DNA of 64,000 bases, from contig NZ_JAHXZM010000005.1 of assembly GCF_019429535.1 (NCBI RefSeq), positions 62,001-126,000 on the forward strand. The letters are read 5' to 3'. Of this stretch, positions 1 to 8,356 are shown piece after piece. Within the stretch, counting starts at the first letter, position 1; every line of letters begins with the position of its first letter. A program made the translations under genes and the position numbers. Source of the stretch: Sphingomonas citricola (lineage in GTDB: Bacteria > Pseudomonadota > Alphaproteobacteria > Sphingomonadales > Sphingomonadaceae). The notes under the pieces are model-generated. The model had not been told where the DNA came from. It saw nothing but the letters and a program-made list of their open reading frames with translations, and did no database searches.

Positions 1-122
1 CGCGCCGCACGCAGCGACAGGAGCGACGGCTGCGCGGGGAATGTGACCTTCACCGGCGGATTGTCGCCGATCGCCGGGATCAGCTCGTGCTCGACCGGCT
101 TCGCGTTACAGAGCGCGAACAT
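1..122 (-). CDS. phage structural-region protein, N-terminal fragment
   Basis: This is the start of a minus-strand gene that runs off the left edge of the window. The start ATG at 122 overlaps the stop of the upstream 98-residue gene (TGATG), so translation is probably coupled. The visible 40 residues begin MFALCNAKPVEHELIPAIGD and show no recognisable domain. Its position after the tail tube gene suggests a tail assembly or minor tail protein, but that is inference from position only. Confidence 0.6.
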   Translation of the reverse strand, partial: MFALCNAKPVEHELIPAIGDNPPVKVTFPAQPSLLSLRAA

Positions 123-418
123 CAGCCCTGCTCCTCGTCGGACGCCGGCTCATCGGCGGGCGGGTCGATCCACTCCACGCGGATCTCGCGTGCCTCGTCG
201 ATCAGCTTGTAGCTGTCGCCCTCGCGGACGAGGTTGCCATCCTTGACCTCGAAGCGGCTCACCTGCCCGGCGTCGACATCGTAGCGGCGCACGCGCTCGA
301 TCGTTTCTCCGGACTTCGCGTCGATGACGCGGACGTTGGCACAGACGGCCATGTCGGTGACGCCGATCTCGGCGAACGTGGGCGGCGCGATCAGCATCGC
401 GGCGGCTTTCTTGACCAT
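122..418 (-). CDS. small hypothetical prophage tail-region protein
   Basis: A 98-residue protein with no signal peptide or membrane segment and an acidic C-terminus rich in Asp and Glu. I do not recognise a family. It lies 16 bases after the tail tube gene and its stop overlaps the start of the next gene, so it belongs to the tail operon. In siphoviruses this slot often holds a tail assembly chaperone or an auxiliary tail protein; that role is positional inference. Confidence 0.6.
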   Translation of the reverse strand: MVKKAAAMLIAPPTFAEIGVTDMAVCANVRVIDAKSGETIERVRRYDVDAGQVSRFEVKDGNLVREGDSYKLIDEAREIRVEWIDPPADEPASDEEQG

Positions 419-434
419 GTCGATTGCTCCGGGA

Positions 435-1379
435 TCAGACGTAGCTGGCGACGTCGTTCGTCAGCGCGACGGTGAGCTGCGCGGCGACCGCACCCGAGGC
501 CTGCCAGTTGAAGGCGGCCATGATGCCCTTCGGCCCGGTGATCGTCCGCTTCGGCTTCGGCAGGAAGACGCGCGGCAGCGTGAAGATCAGGCTGTAGCCA
601 CCGTCCATTGCCCACCCGAACTTCAACTTTACCGGCACCTTGCCGCGCGCCTTGTCGTACAGCGCCCGATCGGTGAACCGCGTGTTGATGGTGCCGCTCG
701 CGCGGGCGACGCCGGGATCGACGCCGCCGATGCGGCCGTCCGCGCGGATCACCTCGACCTTGTCGAGATTGTTCGAGTAGCCGATGTCGGCCGACACGAT
801 GCTGGCCGCGACCACGTCGTCGATCTCGATCGAGCCGGTCGCCTGCGCGAAGCGCGGCCCCTGCAACGCGGTCAGCACGCCGGCGGCCGACACCGCGGCC
901 GGGTTCGTCTCGCCCTGCGCGATCATCGAGAGCGCGGCGTTCAGCATGCCCGACCGCGCCATCGCGATCTTCAGCTGGTTCACCACCGCGCCGTAGTGCG
1001 CCGAATAGATCGGCATGTCGGGGTTGCCGAACTCGATGCTGGTCGACGGTACCAGCGGAGCGCCCGACGAGAAGGTGTGCGTGTACTTGCCCGCGACCGG
1101 CCCGGCGGTGACCGGCGCGCCGAAGGTCTGGCGCAGCCAGAAGCCGATTGCGCGCAGGTCGACCGGCACGGTGATGTCGCCGTCGTTAGTGATGACGTCG
1201 TAGGTCGGGTCCAGCCCTTCGCGGCCGAAACCCAGCTGGTCGTCTTCGAGCAGGGGCTGCTCTTCGCCGAGGCCATGGCTGACGAAGGGCAGCTTGAAGA
1301 AGCCGGCGGCGGGCGTCTGGCCGTAGGTGGTTTCCACCGCGGCGGCCATGACGGCGTTGATACCAAGCGGACGAGCCAT
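435..1379 (-). CDS. phage tail tube (major tail) protein
   Basis: A 314-residue protein starting MARPLGINAVMAAAVETTYG. The N-terminus, with a conserved early 'ETTYGQTPA' segment and a later Gly/Asp-rich beta region, resembles the phage tail tube family found in lambda-like siphoviruses (Phage_tube_2 type). Such proteins stack as hexameric rings forming the inner tail tube through which DNA leaves the head. It follows the putative tail terminator gene and precedes small tail genes, the usual order. There is no signal peptide or transmembrane segment, as expected for a virion protein. The family call rests on pattern recognition, not on an alignment. Confidence 0.75.
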   Translation of the reverse strand: MARPLGINAVMAAAVETTYGQTPAAGFFKLPFVSHGLGEEQPLLEDDQLGFGREGLDPTYDVITNDGDITVPVDLRAIGFWLRQTFGAPVTAGPVAGKYTHTFSSGAPLVPSTSIEFGNPDMPIYSAHYGAVVNQLKIAMARSGMLNAALSMIAQGETNPAAVSAAGVLTALQGPRFAQATGSIEIDDVVAASIVSADIGYSNNLDKVEVIRADGRIGGVDPGVARASGTINTRFTDRALYDKARGKVPVKLKFGWAMDGGYSLIFTLPRVFLPKPKRTITGPKGIMAAFNWQASGAVAAQLTVALTNDVASYV

Positions 1380-1403
1380 AATGGTGCTCCTGAGGGTGAA
1401 AGG

Positions 1404-1844
1404 TCAGCCCAGCGGGCTGGTGGTCGAGTAGGAAGCGACGATGCCGAAATCGCACCACGCGATCGGCGCCGCGCCACGCTCGTCGACTTCGCCGTCGGTG
1501 GGCGCCGTCGCGTCGAGCCAGACGCACAGGCCGCCGAGGTAGGGGTCGGCCGAGATCTCGATGCCGACCTTCATCGCCATCTCGGCGAGCACCTCTTGCG
1601 CGGAGCGGTTTGGCTCATCGCGGGCGGCAAGCTCGACCGGGAACGTCCGCTCCCACCAATAGGTCGGCGGCGACAGATCGACCTCCGGTTCGCCCGCGTC
1701 GCCCGATCGGACGATCGCCTGCCCGAGTTCGCCGATGCTGGTCGGCTTCGCCTCGCCAAGGTCCATGCCGATCACCTTCGCGACCGGCAGCGCGCGCTTG
1801 ACCAGCGCCTTCACCGCGGCAGCGACTTCCTGGTGCTTCGACAT
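1404..1844 (-). CDS. putative tail terminator / minor tail protein
   Basis: A 146-residue soluble protein, MSKHQEVAAAVKALVKRALP onward. It lies between the DUF6441-type protein and the tail tube gene, where siphoviruses place the tail terminator (lambda gpU-like, capping the tube) or a head-tail completion protein. Length and the alpha/beta character (helical start, later aromatic strand segments) fit that role. Similar phage proteins are sometimes mislabelled as acyl-CoA transferases in databases; nothing catalytic is visible here. The role is assigned by position. Confidence 0.55.
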   Translation of the reverse strand: MSKHQEVAAAVKALVKRALPVAKVIGMDLGEAKPTSIGELGQAIVRSGDAGEPEVDLSPPTYWWERTFPVELAARDEPNRSAQEVLAEMAMKVGIEISADPYLGGLCVWLDATAPTDGEVDERGAAPIAWCDFGIVASYSTTSPLG

Positions 1845-1846
1845 GG

Positions 1847-2548
1847 CTATCTCCAGCGGGCGTCCAGGTTGGCGGGGAAGCGCGCCTCCGCGAGCGCGGC
1901 GGGCTCGGCGAGGTCGATCGACTTCGGCTTGCGCACGTGCGGCACGAGCGTGAACATGATGACCGCCTGCACCGGGCGCGGATTGCGCGTGCGGCCGGCG
2001 CGCTCCCGCTCGGTGGCGTTGCGCCAGCGCCCCGTCGCCTTGCGGATCACGAGACCCTTCAGCACCAGATAGGCGACGCCGCGGTGGCGCGCGCTTGGCG
2101 TGCGGAAGCCCTTGTCGTTCGGGCTGATGAATTGCAGCCGACGGCCGAATTTGCGCTCGACCTCGTCGGGGGTCAGCGCATCGCCCTGCCGCTTGCGCGG
2201 GCAGTCGTCGGTCGGCACCGCCAGCCAGCGCTTGCCCGCCCGCGGCACGATCATAGCGCCGGCGGCGTAGCTTTCGATGATGGCAGCCGCGCCGCGACCG
2301 TCTTTCGATGGCTGCGCATAGACCCAGCCGGCAGGTTCGAGCGCGTTGCGGCTGAGCGGATAGGTAATGCCGCGGATGGCGTTCGGCAGGCGCTCGCCGA
2401 GGCCAGCTTTGCGCACCTGCGCGCGAAATGCGTCCTTCACCTCGTCGGTGGTGTCGCGCATCGCCGCGGTCAGATACCCGGCGACCTCGCTCTCGAGCCC
2501 GGCTCCGATCTCGTCGGCGCGCGCGCGGCTCAGCCGCGGACGAAGCAT
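1847..2548 (-). CDS. DUF6441-like phage protein, probable head-tail connector or tail completion
   Basis: A 233-residue basic protein. I chose the ATG at 2548 because it lies one base after the stop of the upstream 102-residue gene; an extension to 2587 would overlap that gene and adds a low-quality N-terminus. The sequence opens MLRPRLSRARADEIGAGLES, with a helical N-terminal half and several Arg/Lys-rich segments, resembling DUF6441 proteins of siphovirus tail-completion regions. The position between connector and tail terminator genes suggests a role in joining tail to head. No enzymatic motif is seen. Confidence 0.65.
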   Translation of the reverse strand: MLRPRLSRARADEIGAGLESEVAGYLTAAMRDTTDEVKDAFRAQVRKAGLGERLPNAIRGITYPLSRNALEPAGWVYAQPSKDGRGAAAIIESYAAGAMIVPRAGKRWLAVPTDDCPRKRQGDALTPDEVERKFGRRLQFISPNDKGFRTPSARHRGVAYLVLKGLVIRKATGRWRNATERERAGRTRNPRPVQAVIMFTLVPHVRKPKSIDLAEPAALAEARFPANLDARWR

Positions 2549-2549
2549 G

Positions 2550-2858
2550 TCAGGCGGGGTCCAGCTCGCACGACCAGATCGCCCCATCGGAGCTCAACCG
2601 CGGCACGCCAACAACGACGAAGCGCTCGCCGCTTCGCACGATCGTCAGGGCTGCACCGACCGGATCAGGAAGCGACGCGACCGGGATCGACAGCAGATTG
2701 GTTTCGACGACCGCCTTCCCTGCCCCGAGATCAACCTCGTCGCTCGGGCGGTGCCAGATACCGACGATCTCGCCGACGACACCATCGACCTTCAACGCCT
2801 CGCCGAACTCGTCGGCGGCGAAGAAGACGTGCATGTCGGCGGCGAAATCGAGTGCCAC
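2550..2858 (-). CDS. head-tail joining protein
   Basis: A 102-residue, largely beta-strand acidic protein beginning MALDFAADMHVFFAADEFGE. Size, beta-rich pattern and place directly after the capsid region match small head-tail attachment proteins (lambda FII-like, Phage_attach type) that cap the connector before tail docking. It is followed one base later by the DUF6441-like gene and preceded by a small hypothetical gene only 3 bases away, so all are probably cotranslated. Family identification is moderate. Confidence 0.6.
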   Translation of the reverse strand: MALDFAADMHVFFAADEFGEALKVDGVVGEIVGIWHRPSDEVDLGAGKAVVETNLLSIPVASLPDPVGAALTIVRSGERFVVVGVPRLSSDGAIWSCELDPA

Positions 2859-2861
2859 TGG

Positions 2862-3182
2862 TCAGGCCTGCGGCGCGGACATCGCGTCGTCGGTCGCCGC
2901 CATGGCGTAGACCTCGACAATCTTGACGTGGCCACCGTCGATCAGGTCGAACACATCATCTTCGTCGAGCCCGGCCTGCTCCGCGATCTCGCGCGTGATG
3001 ACGGTACCGGCCGGGATGACGTCCTCGGGCGAGACGTGAATCTCGGAGATCGCCTGCGGCATCTCGGTCGTGGTTGGCTTCGCCAAGGTGGCGCCGAGGA
3101 TGTTCTTGGTCACCGCCGCGGCGGTCGCGGCGAGGCTCGCCTTCTTGGACGAGCGGCGGCTGGTCGGGGTGGTTTGGGTCAT
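2862..3182 (-). CDS. hypothetical prophage head-region protein
   Basis: A 106-residue protein with a Ser/Thr/Lys/Ala-rich N-terminal 35 residues (MTQTTPTSRRSSKKASLAAT), probably disordered, followed by a compact acidic segment (residues about 45-95). The position between the major capsid gene and the head-tail joining gene is where lambda carries FI, a DNA-packaging accessory of similar size and unusual composition. An FI-like role is possible but is positional inference only. Confidence 0.6.
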   Translation of the reverse strand: MTQTTPTSRRSSKKASLAATAAAVTKNILGATLAKPTTTEMPQAISEIHVSPEDVIPAGTVITREIAEQAGLDEDDVFDLIDGGHVKIVEVYAMAATDDAMSAPQA

Positions 3183-3240
3183 GTCGGTCTCCTGGGTTCA
3201 TCGAAACCGTGGGTCAGGACCTGCGCGGCTTCGAGGAACC

Positions 3241-3262
3241 GGGCCGGCGATGCTGCCGGCCC
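3241..3262 (-). terminator. 8-bp GC hairpin downstream of the major capsid gene
   Basis: GGGCCGGC and GCCGGCCC form a perfect 8-bp stem around a 6-base loop, 28 bases after the capsid gene stop and ahead of the next gene. There is no U-run, so it may act as an attenuator or mRNA 3'-stabiliser that sets a high capsid:connector ratio rather than as a full terminator. Confidence 0.45.
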
Positions 3263-3289
3263 AGTCTCATCAGGTGCGGATCGTCGCGA

Positions 3290-4330
3290 TCAGCGGACGG
3301 TGACGCACATGGTCGCCGCGGCCCGCTTCGGGATCAGCAGGCGCGACGTCTGCGTCTGAACCCACTCGGCCGCCGGGTTCTCGTCGATCCAATTCTTCGG
3401 GAACCACTCGATCGCGACATAGCCCGCGCGCGGATCGAGGATCGCACCGTAGGTCGGCGTGCCCTCGTAGGCCGCGGGCGCGCCGAGGATGACGGTGTAG
3501 GCCGGCAGCAGCCACTTCTTCGAGCCGTCGGCATCCTCGTAGAAGTCATTGTAGACGTAGAGCTCGACGGTGCCGATCCGACCCTTGAAGATCGGCGATC
3601 CGGGCGCGCCGGGCGTGAAGCCCAGCTCCACCGCGCTACGCGTCTGGCCGAGGGTGGTGTCGATCTTCGACTTGAAGTCGGGATCCTTCGCGAACAGCGC
3701 CCAGGCGCCCTTTTCGAAGATGACGTGGCTGTAAGCCGCGCCGACCTCCGCCGATCCCTCATCGAGCCATGCTTCGACGTTGCCGACGGGAGACACGCCG
3801 TCCTCACCCCAACGCGCGGTCAGCGTCAGCGCCTTGGTGAGGTTGGCGGGCCGGTCGAAGTCGACCACCGACGTCGGATAGTCGTCACCGGTCATCGTGA
3901 CGCGGCCGGTGCGGATGGTCTCGGCGGCCATGACTTCGTCGCGCCGCTCGATCTTCTCCTTATGCGCGAGCATGTACTCAAGCATGAGCAGATCGCGGCG
4001 GTCGGACATGCTCAACTCGCCGCCGAGCGCCTCGCCGGGCCGCCGCTTCTGAAGCTTGGACGGGTCCACGCGGTCGGTCGGCTTCTGGTAGCCGGGCACG
4101 AAGCTTTCGGTCTGGTAGCCGCGATCCTGGCTCGGCTTGCCCGGCGAGTACGGGCTGACGAACGGCGACAGGCGGCGGTCTTCGAAGACACGATCCCACT
4201 TGATGTCGGGCGTGTCGAAAAGGATCGGCGCGGCGGAGAAGAACAGGGACCGCAGGAAGTTGCCGCGGACGCTGAGCGGCTGGATGATGCCGTACAGCTC
4301 GGTCGTGTCGTAGAGGGTGAAGTCGGCCAT
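3290..4330 (-). CDS. major capsid protein, lambda gpE family
   Basis: A 346-residue protein close to lambda gpE (341 residues) in length. It opens MADFTLYDTTELYGIIQPLS and carries the family's early hydrophobic stretch followed by 'FFSAAPILFDTPDIKWDRVFEDRRLSPFVSP'-type text: the 'F...T..I.fD.v..D.RLAPFV' signature of Phage_cap_E. It forms the HK97-fold head shell. It follows the decoration protein gene, as lambda E follows D, with a hairpin in the gap that may tune expression. The C-terminal part includes a VEWFPKNW-like strand near the end typical of the family. Confidence 0.88.
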   Translation of the reverse strand: MADFTLYDTTELYGIIQPLSVRGNFLRSLFFSAAPILFDTPDIKWDRVFEDRRLSPFVSPYSPGKPSQDRGYQTESFVPGYQKPTDRVDPSKLQKRRPGEALGGELSMSDRRDLLMLEYMLAHKEKIERRDEVMAAETIRTGRVTMTGDDYPTSVVDFDRPANLTKALTLTARWGEDGVSPVGNVEAWLDEGSAEVGAAYSHVIFEKGAWALFAKDPDFKSKIDTTLGQTRSAVELGFTPGAPGSPIFKGRIGTVELYVYNDFYEDADGSKKWLLPAYTVILGAPAAYEGTPTYGAILDPRAGYVAIEWFPKNWIDENPAAEWVQTQTSRLLIPKRAAATMCVTVR

Positions 4331-4358
4331 GGGGCTCTCCGGGTGATGAGGTGCGACA

Positions 4359-4390
4359 AGGGCGGCCCGATCGCTCGATCGGACCGCCCT
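4359..4390. terminator. long near-perfect hairpin between decoration and capsid genes
   Basis: A 15-base arm beginning at 4359 pairs with 4376-4390 with a single mismatch. The apical CT pair is too tight, so the real loop is a few bases larger. It lies in the 107-base gap between the decoration and capsid genes. There is no U-tract, so partial termination or RNA processing is more likely than complete termination. Confidence 0.4.
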
Positions 4391-4437
4391 CGGGACGGAG
4401 CTGGCCCGGCGTCGCTGCCCGGGTCAGGCGGGGTGGA

Positions 4438-5115
4438 TCAGCCGAGCGTGATGTTGCGTCGGCGCAGGCTCTCGCGGGCGGTGTCGGCGGTGATCCCCGC
4501 GCCGAACACGAGCTGCTCGCGCACGAAATCGCCGCTTTCGTAGGCGATCGCCTCGACATCGCCGGCACTGGCGTCGACGTCATAGGCGAGCACCAGGCTC
4601 GGCTCCTGGCTACCATCGACCGAGGCCGCCGCGGCAAGTTTCGCGCGATCGAGGCCTGCCACCTTCGGGGCAAGGCCAACCGTCACGTCGAAGCCATCAC
4701 CGACGGCGAAATCGGTAGCGCCATCGGTGATGGTGCCGCGAATGTGTTCGCCAACGACGGCGGTGCCGCCGGCGCCGCCTGCGATCGCGACGTCGCCGAG
4801 GACGATGCCGTCGGGGTCTTCCAGTCGGAAGGTGCCGCCGTTCGCGGCCGCGGCGATGCAACGCAGCGTGTAGATGCCCGGCTTCGTGCGCGGGCCGAGC
4901 GGCGCGGACTCGTTCAGTGCGAAAGTGCCGTTGCCGACGTTGCCGGGCTTTGCGGCGGCCGCCGCGGTGCCGAGCGTCACGATGCCGAGCACCGATGCGG
5001 CGACGAACAGCGCGCCGGACAGCACCACCTTGCGGGTGCGCAGCGTGGCGGAGGATCGGATGAAGGTCTTGGGGGCGGTGAAGGTGCTCACCGAGCGCGA
5101 GGCGCGTTCGTACAT
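4438..5115 (-). CDS. head decoration protein, lambda gpD-like
   Basis: A 225-residue protein. The central segment contains the features of lambda D-type decoration proteins: a 'KVVLSGA' strand near residue 30, 'GTFRLEDPDG..LGDV' near residue 95 and 'ITDGATDFAVGDGFDV' near residue 130. Decoration proteins trimerise on the expanded head and stabilise it against packaged DNA. Gene order protease-D-E is that of lambda. It is longer than lambda gpD (110 residues), with an extra C-terminal domain of about 80 residues, as is common in alphaproteobacterial siphoviruses. An AAGGGA ribosome site sits upstream of the ATG at 5115. Confidence 0.8.
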   Translation of the reverse strand: MYERASRSVSTFTAPKTFIRSSATLRTRKVVLSGALFVAASVLGIVTLGTAAAAAKPGNVGNGTFALNESAPLGPRTKPGIYTLRCIAAAANGGTFRLEDPDGIVLGDVAIAGGAGGTAVVGEHIRGTITDGATDFAVGDGFDVTVGLAPKVAGLDRAKLAAAASVDGSQEPSLVLAYDVDASAGDVEAIAYESGDFVREQLVFGAGITADTARESLRRRNITLG

Positions 5116-5182
5116 GGATCAGTCCCTTGTTCAGGAGGGTGGCACGGTCGGACGGCCGCGCCGGTTTCGGGGCGAGTGGGCG

Positions 5183-5659
5183 TCAGCCCTTGGCGGGCGC
5201 GAGGTGGGCGACGGCCTTGTGACCCAGCGCCGCGGCGCGAGCGACGATCGCAGCGCCGCGCGCCTGTCCGGTGGGTGCTTTCACGCCGCTCTTGGCGTCA
5301 GGCTTGCCGCCAGCGGGCAACTGATCGGGCTGGACGGAGCCGGCGCGCAACTGCTCCATGCTTCCGCCGCGACCCTTGGCCGCCTGCGCGAGGCCGATCG
5401 CGAAGTCGCCGGCGGCCTGCCCGCTCTCGATCGCGGTGGTCAGCGAGGCGGACACCGTCGTTTCAGGGCAGAGGTCGACCAGCGCCATGATACGACCGCG
5501 TTCGTCTTCGGCTGAGGCGTCCGCCACCGGGGCGGCGTCCACGGCGGTGACGACCAAGCCGTCCGCCGCGCCCGCGGCGACGAGGGCAGTCTGGATCTCG
5601 GCGGCATGCGCTGTCGAGCCGACGATGGTGAGGGCCGAGATGCCCGCGAGGATGGTCAT
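5183..5659 (-). CDS. candidate nested in-frame scaffold protein (Nu3-like)
   Basis: An internal ATG at 5659 lies in frame within the protease gene and is preceded 7 bases earlier by AGGAGAA, a near-ideal Shine-Dalgarno sequence (5667-5673). The product would be the protease's C-terminal 158 residues, beginning MTILAGISALTIVGSTAHAA, free of the catalytic domain. Lambda makes its scaffold Nu3 from exactly such an in-frame internal start in gene C. The ribosome site is seen directly; the scaffold function is inference. Confidence 0.6.
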   Translation of the reverse strand: MTILAGISALTIVGSTAHAAEIQTALVAAGAADGLVVTAVDAAPVADASAEDERGRIMALVDLCPETTVSASLTTAIESGQAAGDFAIGLAQAAKGRGGSMEQLRAGSVQPDQLPAGGKPDAKSGVKAPTGQARGAAIVARAAALGHKAVAHLAPAKG

Positions 5660-6661
5660 GCTAGGGTTCTCCTGGGAGGCGCGCGCGGCGGTCTTGGCCT
5701 TGCGCGGGGTAGATGCCGGGGCGGCCCGGCCGTTCACGGTCGCGACGAACTCGTTCAGGCTGTCCGCCCAGCCCATGACCTTGTCCGCGAGGCCGGCGTT
5801 CACGGCTTCCTGACCACGGTAGACGCGAGCCTCGGTCGCGCGGACGGCGTCGGCGGACATGCCGCGCGCGGTCGCAACGTGATCGACGAAGCGACCGTAG
5901 GCGTGGTCAATGTCCGTCTGGATCGATGCGCGAACAGCATCTGGCAGCGCTTCGAACGGGTTCCCGTCCGCCTTGTGCGCGCCGGCATGGATCAACGTCA
6001 CCTTCACGCCGGCCTGCTCAAGCTGGCCCGAAAAGTCCGCGTGCATCGTGATGACGCCGATCGAGCCGGCGTAGCCGAGGTCCTGGACGGTAATTTCGTC
6101 GCAGCAGCTGGCAATTGCGTAGGCGGCCGACGCGCCGACACCGCGGATGATCGCCCGGCTCGGCTTGTTGCCGCGGTCGGCCATCATGCGGGCGCACAGC
6201 TCCATGAGGTCGGTGACCTCGCCGCCGGGAGAGTCGATGTCGGCGACGATCCCGCGGACAGCGGGGTCGCGCTGGGCGAAGCCCCAGGCGGCCGCCACGG
6301 CGTCATAGCCGGTGAAGCCCGAGCTGGGGCTGACGCCGCCGCCATTCTCGGCGACGAGTTCGCCGCGCACGTTGATGTGTGCGACACCGTCATGAACATC
6401 GAGCACATCGGTGGCATTAAGATTGGCATGGCGTTCGTCGGCGCCGCGCCGTGCATCGATCCCGGCGCGCGTTGCCGCCGCTCGCGCTTCCAGCTCGCCG
6501 ATGTCGAGCTGCTCGCCGCCGGCGTGCATCAGCAGCTGGCTGACGTCGAAGCGCGGACCGACGACACCGAGCACGATTGCGGCGGTCGACGGCAGCACGG
6601 CGAGCGGCGTGTTGAACATGCGTCGGGTGATCCCGGCGCGGCTGAACGAGCGAAAGCTCAT
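5183..6661 (-). CDS. S49 family capsid maturation protease with C-terminal scaffold region
   Basis: A 492-residue protein resembling lambda gpC. Residues about 90-290 form a ClpP/SppA-like fold: 'DIDSPGGEVTDL' and 'GVGASAAYAIASCCDEI' are the oxyanion and nucleophile segments, with the Ser in GASAAY as likely nucleophile. It is expected to process the portal and scaffold in the procapsid. The C-terminal 158 residues are Ala/Gly-rich, non-catalytic and preceded by an internal ribosome site (see the nested entry), matching the C/Nu3 arrangement of lambda. The start ATG overlaps the portal stop by 4 bases. Confidence 0.85.
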   Translation of the reverse strand: MSFRSFSRAGITRRMFNTPLAVLPSTAAIVLGVVGPRFDVSQLLMHAGGEQLDIGELEARAAATRAGIDARRGADERHANLNATDVLDVHDGVAHINVRGELVAENGGGVSPSSGFTGYDAVAAAWGFAQRDPAVRGIVADIDSPGGEVTDLMELCARMMADRGNKPSRAIIRGVGASAAYAIASCCDEITVQDLGYAGSIGVITMHADFSGQLEQAGVKVTLIHAGAHKADGNPFEALPDAVRASIQTDIDHAYGRFVDHVATARGMSADAVRATEARVYRGQEAVNAGLADKVMGWADSLNEFVATVNGRAAPASTPRKAKTAARASQENPSMTILAGISALTIVGSTAHAAEIQTALVAAGAADGLVVTAVDAAPVADASAEDERGRIMALVDLCPETTVSASLTTAIESGQAAGDFAIGLAQAAKGRGGSMEQLRAGSVQPDQLPAGGKPDAKSGVKAPTGQARGAAIVARAAALGHKAVAHLAPAKG

Positions 6662-8355
6662 GCCTTTTCGTCCTTCTTCTCGTCACCATCGGGGGCATCG
6701 TCAGCCGCGGCGTCGGCGGGAGCGGCGGCCTTGGCGGCGCCGGCCTGGGCCGGCAGGGGCAGTCCTTCAGCGACGAAGGCGCGGTGCTCGGCACCACGCT
6801 TTCGGATGTTCTCGCGGAAGCTGCCGCCGGTCAGCTCGGCGGTGATCTCCTCGCCGGTGCGCCAGCCGTGCGCCTCCTGAACTTCGTAGCCCTTGGCTTC
6901 CTGAAGCGCGTTCAGCGTGATCTTGCCGTCACCGCGCCAGCCGACGCCTGCCCAGGCCGCCCGGCGGCGCAGGTCGGAAAAGAACCCCGGCATGTCGTAA
7001 TCGCCGCGCGCGATCTTCTCGGCGAGCCAGCAGACATACTGCCACACCGCGATATCGCCCTCGAGCCACGCGCGTTCGGCGCGCACCTGCAGGTAGAACA
7101 CTTCCAGTTCCGCCTTCGACGCGGTGTAGCTGGAGTTGAACATCAGCATGAGCACGCCGGCGGGCACGCCGATCGCGGCGCCGATCTGGCGGACGATCGC
7201 CTGAAAGAACGGATCGAAGGCGGAGTTCGGCCGTCCGGGCGACTTGATGTCGACCTCGGCGTCGCTGTCGATCTCCATGACCGAGCCCGCCTCGAACCGG
7301 TACTCGTTGGGAGCCTCGGGCGGCATCATGCCACCACCGCCCTCGCCCCCGCCTTCGACCGCGTCTTCGTCGCCGAAGTCGGGCATCGGCATGGGCGACG
7401 CGCCCTTCGACTTGTAGACGACGGCGATCATCGCTGACATCACCGTGGCGTAGAGCTCGGCGTCACTCGCGTCCGAGACCATCTTGAGCGGCTCGATAAC
7501 CGTGGCGAGCATCCCGACGCCGCGCACCTGTTCGGGACGCTCACGCTTGAAGACGTGAACGACGCGCGGCAACTGCAGCACCCGATCCCATGCCTCGATC
7601 CGCTCGGGCACCAGCATCGCGCCGGGGCGCAGCACGAGGTCGCCCGGGTGCTGTTTGAGCACGTGGTAGGCGACGGGTGCGCCGAAAGCGTCGACCTCGA
7701 CACCGCCCGCGATCATATGTCCGGTCGCCGGATCGATCGCACCGTCGGCGACGGTCGGCGGATTACGCAGCCGGTCGGCTTCGATCAGCTTCCACGCCGT
7801 CGCGGTGACGCGCCCGGGCTGATCATCGGGCATGACCCGCATGGCGAGGATGTCACCCGACGTGATCGCGCCACGGTAGGACACCGCCTGAAGCCCATAG
7901 CCTGTAGACTTGCGTTCGGCGTCGGCATCCTTCGACGCCATGTAGCCGTCATAGTCGGCCGCGATCCGACGGTGCCACTCTTCGACCTGCGCCGGGGTCA
8001 GGCCGAGCGCCTCGCCATCAATCGCCGGTAGCGCCATCAACCCGGAGCCGACGACTGCGGTCACCATCCGGTTGATAGCGGCCGTCGCGATCGGCGCGTT
8101 CATCACGGCATCGCGCTGCTCGGCGCGCAGGCGCTCCGATCCGGGCAGCATGTCCGCGTTCGCGGAGCGCGCCCGCGCAAACCAGCCGCGCCGCTTGCCG
8201 CGTTCGCCGCGCCCGCCGCGGTACCCGCCGCTGCCGCCGAACAAGCTGGTGCTGGCGCTCATACGCGTGCGATCGGCGAGCCGATCGGCTCCAACCTTCG
8301 GCGCAAAATAGCCGATCGCGCGATCGAGCAGGGTCGGCCGGACCTCGATCTTCAC
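6658..8355 (-). CDS. phage portal protein, lambda gpB family
   Basis: A 565-residue protein of usual length for lambda-type portals. Recognisable features are a Gly-rich N-terminus, 'AAINRMVTAVVGSGLMALP' near residue 95, the 'VYHVFKRERPEQVRGVGML' region (seen as VVHVFKRERPEQVRG) and 'IGVPAGVLMLMFNSSYTASKAELEVFY'-like text near residue 395, the family hallmark. Twelve copies form the head vertex through which DNA enters and leaves. It starts two bases after the DUF6148 stop and overlaps the protease start by 4 bases. The C-terminal 40 residues are Ala/Asp/Lys-rich. Confidence 0.9.
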   Translation of the reverse strand: MKIEVRPTLLDRAIGYFAPKVGADRLADRTRMSASTSLFGGSGGYRGGRGERGKRRGWFARARSANADMLPGSERLRAEQRDAVMNAPIATAAINRMVTAVVGSGLMALPAIDGEALGLTPAQVEEWHRRIAADYDGYMASKDADAERKSTGYGLQAVSYRGAITSGDILAMRVMPDDQPGRVTATAWKLIEADRLRNPPTVADGAIDPATGHMIAGGVEVDAFGAPVAYHVLKQHPGDLVLRPGAMLVPERIEAWDRVLQLPRVVHVFKRERPEQVRGVGMLATVIEPLKMVSDASDAELYATVMSAMIAVVYKSKGASPMPMPDFGDEDAVEGGGEGGGGMMPPEAPNEYRFEAGSVMEIDSDAEVDIKSPGRPNSAFDPFFQAIVRQIGAAIGVPAGVLMLMFNSSYTASKAELEVFYLQVRAERAWLEGDIAVWQYVCWLAEKIARGDYDMPGFFSDLRRRAAWAGVGWRGDGKITLNALQEAKGYEVQEAHGWRTGEEITAELTGGSFRENIRKRGAEHRAFVAEGLPLPAQAGAAKAAAPADAAADDAPDGDEKKDEKA

Positions 8356-8356
8356 G

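Noticed and set aside
324-2072. A 582-codon plus-strand open frame over the tail genes
   Set aside because: Arg/Asp/Gly-rich with no domain; it is antisense to well-ordered tail genes and reflects the high GC content.
4359-4390. Hairpin as a standard Rho-independent terminator
   Set aside because: No U-run follows on either strand, so I list it only as a possible attenuator.
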